Assembly: GCA_029906195.1 (NCBI GenBank)
Contig: JARWSJ010000001.1
Span: 2,790,001-2,854,000 of the forward strand
Length of the DNA: 64,000 nucleotides
Direction of reading: 5' to 3'
DNA from: Chitinophagaceae bacterium 26-R-25
Lineage (GTDB): Bacteria > Bacteroidota > Bacteroidia > Chitinophagales > Chitinophagaceae
Shown: positions 1 to 9,070 of the stretch, one piece after another
Position numbering within the stretch: position 1 is the first letter of the stretch
Layout: each line of letters opens with the position of its first letter
Notes under the pieces: generated by a model
The model's database searches: none
The model's input: the letters and a program-made list of their open reading frames with translations, nothing else
Told to the model about the DNA's origin: nothing
Made by a program: the position numbers and the translations under genes

Positions 1-222
1 TAAAAATGATTTAGCCGATATGGAATTTTTAAGATCGGATTTATGTATCAGTGACATAAAACTATCCATCACTATGTCCTGTGCCTCTTCCCTATCATTT
101 ACAAGCTTAAAGGCGAAATAACACAAAGCCAAATAATTTGCATTGTAAACATCACGGATAACGTTCTGGCCTTCTTCCTGAAGTACAGTATCGGATATAT
201 TCTGCAGTTTACTAATTTTCAT
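1..222 (-). CDS. ECF sigma-70 factor, N-terminal part (cut by window edge)
   Basis: An open frame begins at an ATG (220-222) and runs off the left edge after 74 codons. The visible protein contains sigma region 2: YLALCYFAFKLVNDREEAQDIV is followed by an MDSFMSLIHKS-type stretch, the usual helix of Bacteroidota ECF factors that binds core RNA polymerase and the -10 element. It would direct RNA polymerase to a neighbouring locus outside the window, probably with a FecR anti-sigma partner as in the complete system at 6956-8742. The family assignment is clear from the region 2 pattern. The target genes cannot be seen. Confidence 0.8.
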   Translation of the reverse strand, partial: MKISKLQNISDTVLQEEGQNVIRDVYNANYLALCYFAFKLVNDREEAQDIVMDSFMSLIHKSDLKNSISAKSFL

Positions 223-700
223 TTAGGCATAAGCTTGAGACAAAAATGCAATTTCATTTTATGCGCAATTGTAGGGAAGGTAAGTTTATCTTCTATGCTT
301 GTTAAGAATATTATATCCTCAATACAATAGCAAACAATCGTATTACCCCGGTAAATCTAATGACGTGAGTCGGTGTATGCCGGGTTTTTCTAGAGGACAA
401 AAATATTGGATTAGGGTTAAAACGTTTTAAAGCCGGGTATTTTTTTGCAAAATAAATTGAGGCTAAAGCAAAAAGCGTAGGAGATATTTCTAACGCGCAT
501 TTCTTAAACCGCTGTATCACTTCTATGTAATCGGTGGCATTATAATTTTTAACCCTATATATGGTGTCTTATTTAATACAGCGGTGCGACAATTACAATG
601 CCATTTAATAACAGGCGAGTTCATGCACCATCAAAGGCTTTTCAGCCAAACTCAGGTTATTTATTCTCGCCTACTGATTAATATTCTTGTCGACACACAT
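223..700. other. intergenic region, no supported gene
   Basis: This AT-rich stretch lies between the start of the left-edge sigma gene and the terminator of the SusCD operon. It must hold the promoter of the sigma gene. A 69-codon open frame on the minus strand (311-520) has no recognisable domain and low-complexity composition, so I do not call it. I see no RNA gene. Confidence 0.5.
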
Positions 701-744
701 AAAAGGAATAGCCATTTCAAAAAATTGAAATGGCTATTCCTTTT
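701..744 (-). terminator. intrinsic terminator of the SusCD operon
   Basis: A perfect 20-bp inverted repeat (701-720 with 725-744) around a 4-nt loop lies 48 bp past the stop of the last gene of the minus-strand operon. The arms end in A/T runs, so it could work in both directions. Confidence 0.85.
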
Positions 745-791
745 ATATACCTTTTGCATTTAATGCTGATCAATGTCTCATCACAGGCAAA

Positions 792-1625
792 TTATTGCAG
801 GGTAAAGATGGTGTGAAACTTTCTCCAGTTAGCTGGATTTCCACCGCTGTAATAGTAATAATAAAGGTCGAAACGCTTGGCCACAGGATCATATGTTGAG
901 GCCTGCGTATTGTCTTGCTGAACAGTTACCGCAGCATCCGGATCGGCAGAAATCGTAACTGAATTATTAGTATTGATAGTAATGAAATAAGTTATACCCG
1001 GGTTGCTAAAATACCAGTACCCTGCCGTTGCCTTTAAAGAATTTGGACTTGCTGTTACCAACTCCTGTGTGTAGTTGTCAGGACATGTTTGAAGTCCGGC
1101 AGATGCATGGTTCAAAGTACCAGTCTCCACGTACACGCCTTCCCACTTATTTACAACAGGCAGCGGCGCAACGGAAATCACCCATTTCTTTTGACTTCCA
1201 TCTGCAGCAGTTACATTGTATGCAACAGGTGCCGAATAGTCACCCGGAGTGCCCAGCTTAGGCGCGCCGTTCATGGGGTTGATGATTGCTGCATCGGGAA
1301 CATTAACAACACACCAAATGTTTTTCAGACTTGCCTTCAGTTTTTCTTTTTGAGGAAATCCTGCAGGGTAACTTGATGTTACATACACGGTATCATTTGA
1401 TATGGTAAGTTTCCTGTCCAGTTTAATGGTCTGGACTGTAGTACGCGTATTTTCATTGGTTGTGCCTTTGTTGTCCACAACAGTGTCAACATACTTGTAG
1501 ACGAGGTAACAATCCGTAATGTTATTCAGGGAAGAATTATTTGTCGCCGGAAGATTTTTCTTCAAACACGAAGTCATTAAGAATGGCAAGGCAAATAATA
1601 AACCCAGCTTTAAAATATTTTTCAT
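792..1625 (-). CDS. outer-membrane lipoprotein downstream of SusCD (SusE-position, DUF-type)
   Basis: This 277-aa protein starts with a lipoprotein signal (hydrophobic stretch ending LMTSC at about residues 16-20), so it is probably anchored in the outer membrane. Residues about 110-155 contain a YSAPVAYNVTAADGSQ-type segment, which is the beta-sandwich repeat seen in Bacteroidota surface lipoproteins that bind glycans or pack against SusD. The C-terminal half is rich in Thr, Asn and Tyr and resembles the barrel-like C-terminal domains of such proteins. It is the last gene of the SusC-SusD operon, 30 bp after susD, and is followed by a strong terminator. I infer a role in glycan capture at the cell surface. 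The exact family is not certain. Confidence 0.6.
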   Translation of the reverse strand: MKNILKLGLLFALPFLMTSCLKKNLPATNNSSLNNITDCYLVYKYVDTVVDNKGTTNENTRTTVQTIKLDRKLTISNDTVYVTSSYPAGFPQKEKLKASLKNIWCVVNVPDAAIINPMNGAPKLGTPGDYSAPVAYNVTAADGSQKKWVISVAPLPVVNKWEGVYVETGTLNHASAGLQTCPDNYTQELVTASPNSLKATAGYWYFSNPGITYFITINTNNSVTISADPDAAVTVQQDNTQASTYDPVAKRFDLYYYYYSGGNPANWRKFHTIFTLQ

Positions 1626-1655
1626 AATTGATAATTATTTGATGTCAAGAATAGT

Positions 1656-3383
1656 TTACCAGCCTTCGTTCTGGGTCAAGGTTGGCAATGCAGTTATTTT
1701 GCTCTGCGGAACCGGGAACAGGTATCGTTTAGGCGTAAATTTGAGAGCCTGTCCATTATTATCAGTCACCTCATACACCTGGTAAGAAGTTCCGTCGGTG
1801 CTTATTGCAATTCCGTGCGGCTTTCCATTTAACTCAGGTATAGCAAGCGCTGAGTTTGAATAGCCGGTTTTTAAACCACCCGAAAGCTGCATTCCCCATC
1901 TCAACAAAGACCAATACCTGTCGCCATTTTCAAGAATTAATTCAACGTGGCGCTCTCTTCTGTAAGTAGTCAACAGATCGTCACCGGAAGCAGTGACAGC
2001 GTTTGTAAAGCCACCATGCTTTTGGTAAGTTTTGGTAATGTATGTTTTCGCAGTTGCTTCATCGCCCAGTTTGATGCAAGCCTCAGCATAGTTCAAATAA
2101 GCTTCACCAAGACGCAGTACACTGTAGCAATAATCAGTAGGATCAGAATACCACAGCTTCTTTGCCTGGTAAACATATTTGCCGAATAAATAACCGGTTT
2201 CTGAGCAGCCTCCATTTATGTTTCCGCCGTTCAACTGTGAAATATTCGATGACACGTTTCCGTTTGCTCTCAGGTACGCCCAGTTCGCAAAATATTTTGT
2301 GCTGTCATAAACAATTGATGCGTAGAATCTTTTATCTCTGTGTTCATACATTTTTGCATCAACATTACTAGCGTTTGCCACGTAGCTTGTTGTATTCCAT
2401 GTACGCTCTTTTCCATCTGCATCTGTTACCAGGTAATCATCAACAAGGTCTTGTGTAGGAGCATAACTCATCCATCCTTCGATAGACTCTTTCAACGGAA
2501 ATTTTTGCATGGCGATAGCAGTAAGCTTAGATGGCACCATGTCTGAATTAGGCACAAGCGCTTGCATCGGTGTACCATCGAAAGAAGTATTGGTATTCCT
2601 TCTTTCATATACCAATATGTTCTCAGGCGATACTGTAGCTGCAGTGTAATCAGTAAACATATGAGCATAGTCGTCCAAAGAATACAGATTCAATGCAAAA
2701 AGCGCATTGCCGGCTGTCTTTACTGCAGTGTAGTAATTGTTATCGTTCAGATAAGCGCCTGCCTGTAATGCTACTCTCATTTTTAAAGCATAAGCAGCGC
2801 CTTTTGTAGCACGGCCTCTTTCATTTGCAGTAGGCAGCAAGTTTGCAGCACTATCCAGGTCCGCCAATACAAAATCGTAGGTTTCTTTAATGCTTGAACG
2901 CGGTATGTTGAAATTATCATTTACCGCCAACACATTTTTCACCAGTTGAACGCCACCAAAACGAAATGCCAGATTAGAATAAATGGACGCTCTCAAAAAA
3001 TGTCCTTCGCCCAGCAATGTATTTTTCTGCAAGTCAGTGAGTGGAGATACCGGTATGTTCTGAAGGATCAGGTTCACGCTCCTGATATTGCCAAACTGTC
3101 CCCAGCCTTCATCTGCATAACGATCGATCTGTTCTGTTTTTTCGGCAACATGTCCGCCACCCCACGGGTGGGTTTTTACGCTTTTTGTAATAGCGTCATA
3201 ATCCCAGGAAAATATGTAGCCCATGCAATTAGCGTAACAGTTATACACGTAGCCTTGAGCCAGGTCATAATTATTCCATACATCTTGTCCTGTGTAGGAA
3301 TCGAGTGGCTTAGTATCCATAACCCGGTTACACGATATGTATCCGAGGGAGAAAATAGTTATTATATATACAATGTACTTCAT
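1656..3383 (-). CDS. SusD/RagB-family glycan-binding lipoprotein
   Basis: The protein has 575 aa from the ATG at 3383. An upstream in-frame TTG at 3407 would give an unnatural leader, while the ATG places a lipoprotein signal (MKYIVYIITIFSLGYISC) at the very N-terminus. Family features are the N-terminal MDTKPLDSYTGQDVW-like region, TPR-like helices (for example EAYLNYAEACIKLGD), and the RHVELILENGDRYWSLLRWG motif near the C-terminus. SusD proteins cap the SusC transporter and bind oligosaccharide at the surface. The gene lies 27 bp after susC, as in the typical pair. Length is normal for the family. Confidence 0.95.
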   Translation of the reverse strand: MKYIVYIITIFSLGYISCNRVMDTKPLDSYTGQDVWNNYDLAQGYVYNCYANCMGYIFSWDYDAITKSVKTHPWGGGHVAEKTEQIDRYADEGWGQFGNIRSVNLILQNIPVSPLTDLQKNTLLGEGHFLRASIYSNLAFRFGGVQLVKNVLAVNDNFNIPRSSIKETYDFVLADLDSAANLLPTANERGRATKGAAYALKMRVALQAGAYLNDNNYYTAVKTAGNALFALNLYSLDDYAHMFTDYTAATVSPENILVYERRNTNTSFDGTPMQALVPNSDMVPSKLTAIAMQKFPLKESIEGWMSYAPTQDLVDDYLVTDADGKERTWNTTSYVANASNVDAKMYEHRDKRFYASIVYDSTKYFANWAYLRANGNVSSNISQLNGGNINGGCSETGYLFGKYVYQAKKLWYSDPTDYCYSVLRLGEAYLNYAEACIKLGDEATAKTYITKTYQKHGGFTNAVTASGDDLLTTYRRERHVELILENGDRYWSLLRWGMQLSGGLKTGYSNSALAIPELNGKPHGIAISTDGTSYQVYEVTDNNGQALKFTPKRYLFPVPQSKITALPTLTQNEGW

Positions 3384-3410
3384 AGTTAATTTGTTTAAAC
3401 TTTCCAATGC

Positions 3411-6400
3411 TTAAAAGCCAAGTCTGATACCGAAAGAGTAAGTACGGTTTACCGGATAAAAGAAATTATTATTTTCTGCCAGCTCTGGATCGAAATACTT
3501 TTTAACCGGTGAATAAGTCAGCAGGTTGGTTCCACTGATGTGCGCAGACAGATCAGTGAGTTTTTTTGTTTTAACCAATCGTTTGAAGTTGTAAGAAAGA
3601 GTCAAACTTTTTAGTCGTACAAAACGCGCATCTTTCAACCAAAATTCACTGCTGGTGTAATTATTGTTTGAATTCATGCTGCTGGTACCTGCTCTTGGAT
3701 AAGAAGCCGAAGTATTGCTGCTTGTATAGAAATCTTTTTGAAAATCAAAATTGATACGGTTAAGTCCTTCACCTCCCTGTAAATAACTTCCAAGATAAAC
3801 ATCACGTGTGCCGGTTCCCTGGATCAATGCATCCAGACGAAGTCCTTTGTATTCTACGCCGAATGGTACACCAAATGTAAATCTGGGAGATTGTGGCAGA
3901 CCTACTCTGCGAAAATCCTGTGCATCTATTTTACCATCTCCGTTCACATCCTGCAGCCATACATCACCCAGACTCAGAGCAGATGAAGTCAATCTGCTTG
4001 GGTTGTTCATGATGTCAGTATAGTTTTGGTATAGACCATTAGAACCATACATAGCTCCGTAATAATTCTGGTTAACACCCCATGCCCTTGTGTAAGGATT
4101 GGTTAATGAAGCACTGTCTTCGTTTGTGCGTTCCCACAGATAATTAAAGTATGTGCCGTTAATTCCTACATAACCTTTCAGATCTTTGTTAATGCTCCAG
4201 TTATAGTTTAATGAGAAATCTATGCCTTCTTTGCGGGTTGCGGCATCTGTGAGTACCTGAGGTAAGCTTTGGCCCAGTGGGTCTGTGTAATGGTAAGCGG
4301 GGCTACCCAGAATGCCGGTCGTTCTTGTATAAAAATAGTCGAAGCTTCCGCTCAGTCTTTTGTTCAGCATCTCAAATTCAAAACCCAGATCGCGTGAAGC
4401 AGTTTTGTACCAGGTTATATTTTGATTGTCTATTGTAAGGCCTCCTTCATAGTAGCCGTTTTGAAGGCTTCCATTAGCAACATATGCCTGAGATGTTACA
4501 CCATACTGTGGAATATAAGCATACTTGGTGCCTCCGATAGAGCCCACCTGGCCGAATGATCCTTTAAATTTGAAATAAGAAAATACGTTTGTCAGTTTCA
4601 ATCGCTGATAGAATTCTTCAGACGATATAATCCATCCGGCACTCACTGAAGGAAAGAATCCAAAACGTTTTGAAGGAGGAAAATAATCCGAACCATCATA
4701 ACGTCCGTTTAGTTCCAACAAGTATTTTCCGGCGTAATCATACTTAAGCCTTCCTACATAACCAACCTCGCCCCATTCGCTGGCAGAGCCGTTATTGGTT
4801 TGTGTAGAAGCATCGCCGGCAAACATCTGGTCTATAGCTGTTGAAGGAAAATTGTTTCTTGCCGCGCTGAACCATTTATTATCACCACCTCGCACAATGG
4901 AAACGAAAGTAGCTCCTATGTTGTGTTTGCCAAAACCTCTTAAATAGTCTGCCTGAAACTCTGCATTGTATGCCTTTGTATCGCTGCTGGTTTGAGACAA
5001 AGACGGTTTCGGAGTTGGATAAATGGTGCCATCCGCATTGTACTGTGTAGCGAGCACATTGAATACTTTGGATGGATTGGACGCAATTGAATAATCACCC
5101 AGTACTCTAAAACTCAATCCCTTTACCTGCGGCACATTCCAGGTAAACGTTAGGTTTGCATCGTTAAAGAATGTTTCTGCCCTTGCATATCCCGGTGAGT
5201 TAATTTCCGCAAGCGGATGATCTACCAGGCCTGCCAAAGAACCATCCTTGTTATAAGCGAAATCAAACGGGCTCTTAGCAACAATATGACTGAATATAGA
5301 TCCTGAACCTGCAGGAGGCTGCGTAGAATAATTATAGTATCCGTTTAAAGCAAATGCAACGCCCAATCCTATGTCATCGAAATTTGAAGTGATCTTGGTA
5401 TTGTATGAAAAGCGGTTTACTTTAAATGAATTGTTCACATAGTTACTTCCCTGGCTAAAATATCCCAGGCCCACATAATACTTTGTCTGATTGCCTCCAC
5501 CACTCACCGATAAATTGTGAGATTGCTGAAGTGCATACTTTCTAAAAGCAAGACCATACCAGTCCGTATTAGGATACAAAGCAGGATTCAGGTTTCTTTT
5601 GATCGTATCCAACTGCCCCTGGGTGTAAGCAGAATACTTACCATTACCTACTGATTCGCCGATCGCGTTTGCAGCAAGCCCCTTGTCGTAAGCATTGATT
5701 AATTTAGGGAAATAGCTTGGCGTATTAAAGGCGATATTGTTGGAATAAACAACAGAAGGCTTGCCTGAAACACCAGTTTTCGTTTTTACCAGAACGATAC
5801 CCGCACTTGATTTTGAACCATAAACGGCTGTTGCGGCTGCGTCTTTCAAAAAGCTGACACTTTCGATATCATTAATGTTCAGGTTAACAAATGTTGCCTG
5901 GTCGCGAACGATACCGTCAATAACATACAGTGGCGTGGACTGGCCGATCAACGGCTCGCCTCCCCTGATTGTTAAAGAAGGAACGCTGCCTGGCTCGCCA
6001 CCACTGAAGTTTACAACTACACCCGCAGAACGACCTGCCACAGCCGACTGAATATCTGTATAGGGCGCATCTTTGAACTGTTCAGTTTTTAATGTAGTAA
6101 CCGCACTTGTTACTTTTTGTTTTGTTTGTGTTCCATACCCCACGATAACCACTTCAGAAAGACTGGTGGATGCTTCCTGCATGGTTACATCAATAGTGCT
6201 TTTATGATTTACTTTTATCTGCTGTGTTTTATATCCTATCAGCGAAAAAGTAAGGGTGGCATTTTCATCTACGCTAAGGTTGTACTTGCCTTCACGGTCA
6301 CTAAACGCTCCAACGCCCGAGCCCGCGTCAACACTAACGTTCTCAAGCGATTCACCTTTGCTGTTGGTGATTTTACCGCTCACTTTAATAATCGCATTAT

Positions 6401-6770
6401 TGCTGGTTGCTGTTTTTAGCACGATCAGGTTATTGCTGACAGAGCTATATGTAAGACCGGTGTTTTCCAATAGCTTATTTAGTACGTCTTCAACGTCCTG
6501 GTTTTTAGCCTCAATTGTTACCCTGACATTCTCAGGTAATATTAAATTGCTGAAAACGAATCTGTAACTGGATTGCTTTTCCACTTCTCTTAAAGCATCT
6601 GTAAGCTTAACCTGTTTAAAATTAACGGTTATCCTTTGCTGGGAATAGGTTTTGGCTGAGACCTGCAGCACAGCGAGGAGAATAATGAGTGCGGTCATTT
6701 TCATAACAATAAGCAGTTTTAAAGCGCCACAAAAACGCGGCGGCCTGATGAAAGGGCCATTTTTTTTCAT
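3411..6770 (-). CDS. SusC/RagA-family TonB-dependent outer-membrane transporter with STN domain
   Basis: This 1119-aa protein imports oligosaccharides through the outer membrane using TonB energy. After a long N-region and signal peptide (cleavage near residue 40) come an STN secretin/TonB short N-terminal domain (about 43-115, ITVNFKQVKLTDALREVEKQS), a carboxypeptidase-regulatory-like beta-sandwich (about 128-200, GKITNSKGESLENVSV), the TonB-box-like region and plug (about 205-330, VVIVGYGTQTKQKVTSAV and VIDGIVRDQA), then the barrel, ending in an aromatic residue (GIRLGF). The STN domain is the part that contacts a FecR-type anti-sigma, which fits the fecR and sigma genes just upstream. The transporter should therefore both import and sense its ligand. 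Confidence 0.96.
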   Translation of the reverse strand: MKKNGPFIRPPRFCGALKLLIVMKMTALIILLAVLQVSAKTYSQQRITVNFKQVKLTDALREVEKQSSYRFVFSNLILPENVRVTIEAKNQDVEDVLNKLLENTGLTYSSVSNNLIVLKTATSNNAIIKVSGKITNSKGESLENVSVDAGSGVGAFSDREGKYNLSVDENATLTFSLIGYKTQQIKVNHKSTIDVTMQEASTSLSEVVIVGYGTQTKQKVTSAVTTLKTEQFKDAPYTDIQSAVAGRSAGVVVNFSGGEPGSVPSLTIRGGEPLIGQSTPLYVIDGIVRDQATFVNLNINDIESVSFLKDAAATAVYGSKSSAGIVLVKTKTGVSGKPSVVYSNNIAFNTPSYFPKLINAYDKGLAANAIGESVGNGKYSAYTQGQLDTIKRNLNPALYPNTDWYGLAFRKYALQQSHNLSVSGGGNQTKYYVGLGYFSQGSNYVNNSFKVNRFSYNTKITSNFDDIGLGVAFALNGYYNYSTQPPAGSGSIFSHIVAKSPFDFAYNKDGSLAGLVDHPLAEINSPGYARAETFFNDANLTFTWNVPQVKGLSFRVLGDYSIASNPSKVFNVLATQYNADGTIYPTPKPSLSQTSSDTKAYNAEFQADYLRGFGKHNIGATFVSIVRGGDNKWFSAARNNFPSTAIDQMFAGDASTQTNNGSASEWGEVGYVGRLKYDYAGKYLLELNGRYDGSDYFPPSKRFGFFPSVSAGWIISSEEFYQRLKLTNVFSYFKFKGSFGQVGSIGGTKYAYIPQYGVTSQAYVANGSLQNGYYEGGLTIDNQNITWYKTASRDLGFEFEMLNKRLSGSFDYFYTRTTGILGSPAYHYTDPLGQSLPQVLTDAATRKEGIDFSLNYNWSINKDLKGYVGINGTYFNYLWERTNEDSASLTNPYTRAWGVNQNYYGAMYGSNGLYQNYTDIMNNPSRLTSSALSLGDVWLQDVNGDGKIDAQDFRRVGLPQSPRFTFGVPFGVEYKGLRLDALIQGTGTRDVYLGSYLQGGEGLNRINFDFQKDFYTSSNTSASYPRAGTSSMNSNNNYTSSEFWLKDARFVRLKSLTLSYNFKRLVKTKKLTDLSAHISGTNLLTYSPVKKYFDPELAENNNFFYPVNRTYSFGIRLGF

Positions 6771-6797
6771 ACCTTAGTTTTGAATAGTTAAAAAATG

Positions 6798-6850
6798 CGC
6801 AAAGGGTTATGCCTTTTGCGTTAAGGAGTAGTGGCGCCAACCACCGCTCC
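6798..6850. promoter_or_regulatory. two stem-loops in the leader of the susC transcript
   Basis: Between fecR and susC lie a stem of nine pairs (6798-6806 with 6812-6820, one G-T pair) and a second interrupted stem (6825-6834 with 6841-6850). The second is followed on the plus strand by a T run, so read that way it looks like a terminator, but no plus-strand gene ends here. On the transcribed minus strand both would lie in the susC leader. A role in uncoupling susC from fecR expression is an inference. Confidence 0.4.
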
Positions 6851-6955
6851 TTTTTTATTTCACATAGTTTAGTGTTTAGTGGTTAAAATTCATTTTGTTC
6901 AGAAAAATTAATTAGAGATGACCCTGCTCTACGAGATGGATCATCATGACATTCA

Positions 6956-8026
6956 TTATTTTGAAATGCTTATTTCGCTTCCGTTAATGTTGTAATTGAA
7001 ATGATAAGAAAGCTGGAGAGATCGCAAAACTTCATCGATTGATTCTCTGTCATAAATAGCTGTAAACGGATATGCTTTTACAACAGTATCTGCAAAAATG
7101 ATCTTTACTTTATACCAGCGTTCCATTCTCGCTGCGAACTGGGTAAATGTTTCATTGTTGATCTCGAATTTATTTTGCGTCCATGCGGTTTCAACAACTG
7201 CATTCTTTTTGTCGTAACTCAGGGAATCCAATGATATCTTGACGGGAGATGATGCTTCGCTGGCAGGTTTTGAGATAATAAATTTCTGGTGTGGCAGCAG
7301 AATTATTTTTTGGCCGTTTCGTTTTACTGTAAGTTCTATCTTTCCGTTAACCAATGTCGCTTCGGATTGCTCACCGGCATAGGCTCTTACATTGAATACA
7401 GTGCCCAGCACCTTTATATCGTAATCATTAACATGTACAACAAAAGGGAGCGCTGCGTTATGGGTAACATCGAACATTGCTTCACCTTCAAGGAAAACAG
7501 ACCTGTTATTTGTGCCGAAGCCTTTTGCCAACAACAGTTTTGAGCCTGCGTTCAAATACATCCTGGTATTGTCTGGTAAAAGGACATATTTACGTTCACC
7601 CTTGTAAGAAACAATATCCTTCGAAGTGTCAGGTGTATATTCCTGAGCCAATCCATGTCCATTCTCCACACCTTTATTGCCGACATACTTGCCCACCAAC
7701 CATACCATTGCCACAAGGGCAAGTATTGATGCAGCGTATCCCAGCAGACGGCGGTAACCAAATAAACTTTTTACATTGCTTGTAGTAAGTGCTTCCGCAA
7801 ACTCGGCGTTTGTCTCCTCGTCTTTAGTTTGAAGTGCATATTCCTCATGCAGCATTAATCTTAATGCTACTACAAGGCTGCGGGCCTCGTCAATAGTTGC
7901 GAAATCTTCTGGATGTGAATTAAGGTATTGTTCCCAGTAGAGAACATCTTCATCATTTTTATGCAGACAATAGTTGATAAATGAATCATTAATAGTCAGT
8001 TCATCTACCTGTAGCTTTTGGGGCAT
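6956..8026 (-). CDS. FecR-family anti-sigma factor (inner membrane)
   Basis: This 356-aa protein has a cytoplasmic N-terminus (about 1-90, binds the sigma factor), one membrane segment (about 96-112, AASILALVAMVWLVGKYVG), a periplasmic FecR domain (about 140-240, YLNAGSKLLLAKGF, VFLEGEAMFDVTH, IKVLGTVFNVRAY) and a C-terminal DUF4974 domain (about 285-350, FTQFAARMERWYKVKI), which contacts the STN domain of the partner transporter. It lies 104 bp after the sigma gene and 185 bp before susC. When the SusC protein binds its glycan, FecR is expected to release the sigma factor. Length and order are standard for the family. Confidence 0.93.
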   Translation of the reverse strand: MPQKLQVDELTINDSFINYCLHKNDEDVLYWEQYLNSHPEDFATIDEARSLVVALRLMLHEEYALQTKDEETNAEFAEALTTSNVKSLFGYRRLLGYAASILALVAMVWLVGKYVGNKGVENGHGLAQEYTPDTSKDIVSYKGERKYVLLPDNTRMYLNAGSKLLLAKGFGTNNRSVFLEGEAMFDVTHNAALPFVVHVNDYDIKVLGTVFNVRAYAGEQSEATLVNGKIELTVKRNGQKIILLPHQKFIISKPASEASSPVKISLDSLSYDKKNAVVETAWTQNKFEINNETFTQFAARMERWYKVKIIFADTVVKAYPFTAIYDRESIDEVLRSLQLSYHFNYNINGSEISISK

Positions 8027-8130
8027 GCAGTCGTTTTTATAATAGACGGAGCATGCTGCTTTTTTTACCAGGTTTTTTTAAGAAAAATTTTACTTTTTTT
8101 TCAAAAGGTTGCCAGGCGGGCAATTGAGCA

Positions 8131-8742
8131 TTATATTATTCCATTGATAACGCACATTCCCAGAATACATATACCGATTACGCATATGCTCAGAACGCCT
8201 ATATCTAAAAGCTGTGGAGAGGTAGTGGTCTGCAGTTCGGCGCGAAGAAGTTTAACGCCTTCAAAAAGATTATTATAAACGGATCTTTTTCTAAGGCCCG
8301 TACGTTCTGCGATCTGCTCGGTAGTAAGCCCTTCAAAAAATTTCAGATAAATTACTTTACGGCATCTTTCAGGAAGGTTATGATAGGCCTTCCGTATTTT
8401 GGCAACAAGCTCGGTGTTGGCCTGGATCTGTTCAATTGTATCCTGTACTGAAGGCGAAGTATAGATATCCGAAACGTCATTGATTTTATTTACGATTTGT
8501 TTGGATGAGCTTCTGTGAAGGTCTATCAATTTTCTTCTGAAAGCCACTGAAAGATAAGCTTGCGGGTTTTCAATGGAAGAAGGCTCCAGTTTTTTTTCCA
8601 GCAGATCCAGGAAAAACTGGTGAATGGCATCTTTAGTTTCTTCCGCTCCATAACCCAACCGCATACACATATTGGTAAGGTGAGAGTGATATGTATTATA
8701 CCAGTCAGTTAGTTGCAAAGTCGTGTCTCCAACCTTTTTCAT
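8131..8742 (-). CDS. ECF sigma-70 factor with hydrophobic C-terminal tail
   Basis: The ATG at 8742 gives 203 aa; a TTG two codons upstream is less likely. Region 2 covers about residues 15-80 (YGAEETKDAIHQFFLDLLEKK), and region 4, a helix-turn-helix for the -35 element, about 125-175 (LPERCRKVIYLKFFEGLTTEQIAERTGL). The last ~25 residues (about 178-203) form an uncharged hydrophobic segment made of Ile, Leu, Val, Cys and Gly, long enough to cross the membrane. The gene is first in the cluster that controls susCD. The tail may keep the sigma factor at the membrane with FecR until activation; that is an inference. Confidence 0.93.
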   Translation of the reverse strand: MKKVGDTTLQLTDWYNTYHSHLTNMCMRLGYGAEETKDAIHQFFLDLLEKKLEPSSIENPQAYLSVAFRRKLIDLHRSSSKQIVNKINDVSDIYTSPSVQDTIEQIQANTELVAKIRKAYHNLPERCRKVIYLKFFEGLTTEQIAERTGLRKRSVYNNLFEGVKLLRAELQTTTSPQLLDIGVLSICVIGICILGMCVINGII

Positions 8743-9014
8743 TAGCAAGTTCTCAGTAAATTGTCGGGAAAATTAGTCTGTTTTATCATACCAGCGCAAC
8801 GTTTGCATATTTTTTTCTCCATGTTTGAACTTTTATCGAAGCGACTTTGCACATTCATACTCGAAGAGAATATTATATTACCAAAAAAGTATAATAAATT
8901 ATCTTACCGGGCATCGGATATAAAAAAATTGCTCTACTCTACTTTTAGTTGTTGGGCATAAGTTCTAAAAAAAATTACCACGTACAGATTGCCAAATAGA
9001 ATTTCGAAGCCAGC
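8743..9014. other. intergenic promoter region
   Basis: This AT-rich region upstream of the sigma gene must contain its promoter. I find no gene and no copy of the 21-bp repeat operator here. Confidence 0.5.
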
Positions 9015-9053
9015 AAAAAAGCCAGCAAAGTTTTGATTTTGTTGGCTTTTTTT
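9015..9053 (-). terminator. terminator after the first GH38 gene
   Basis: An A-rich arm with GCCAGCAAA (9015-9029) pairs with a TTTTGTTGGCTTTTTTT arm (9037-9053). It lies 18 bp past the GH38 stop on the minus strand and gives a T run after the stem. A similar GCCAGCAAA hairpin occurs at 41855-41890. Confidence 0.8.
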
Positions 9054-9070
9054 GAGGTAGTTATCATTCA

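Noticed and set aside
311-520. 69-codon open frame on the minus strand
   Set aside because: No domain, signal or credible start, and unusual residue composition for the window; the region is better read as untranslated.
6794-6820. AATGCG and TTTGCG boxes 21 bp apart before susC
   Set aside because: The match falls within a stem-loop, is only 24 bp from the start codon, and lacks the A-rich spacer and CAT of the real copies. Probably chance.
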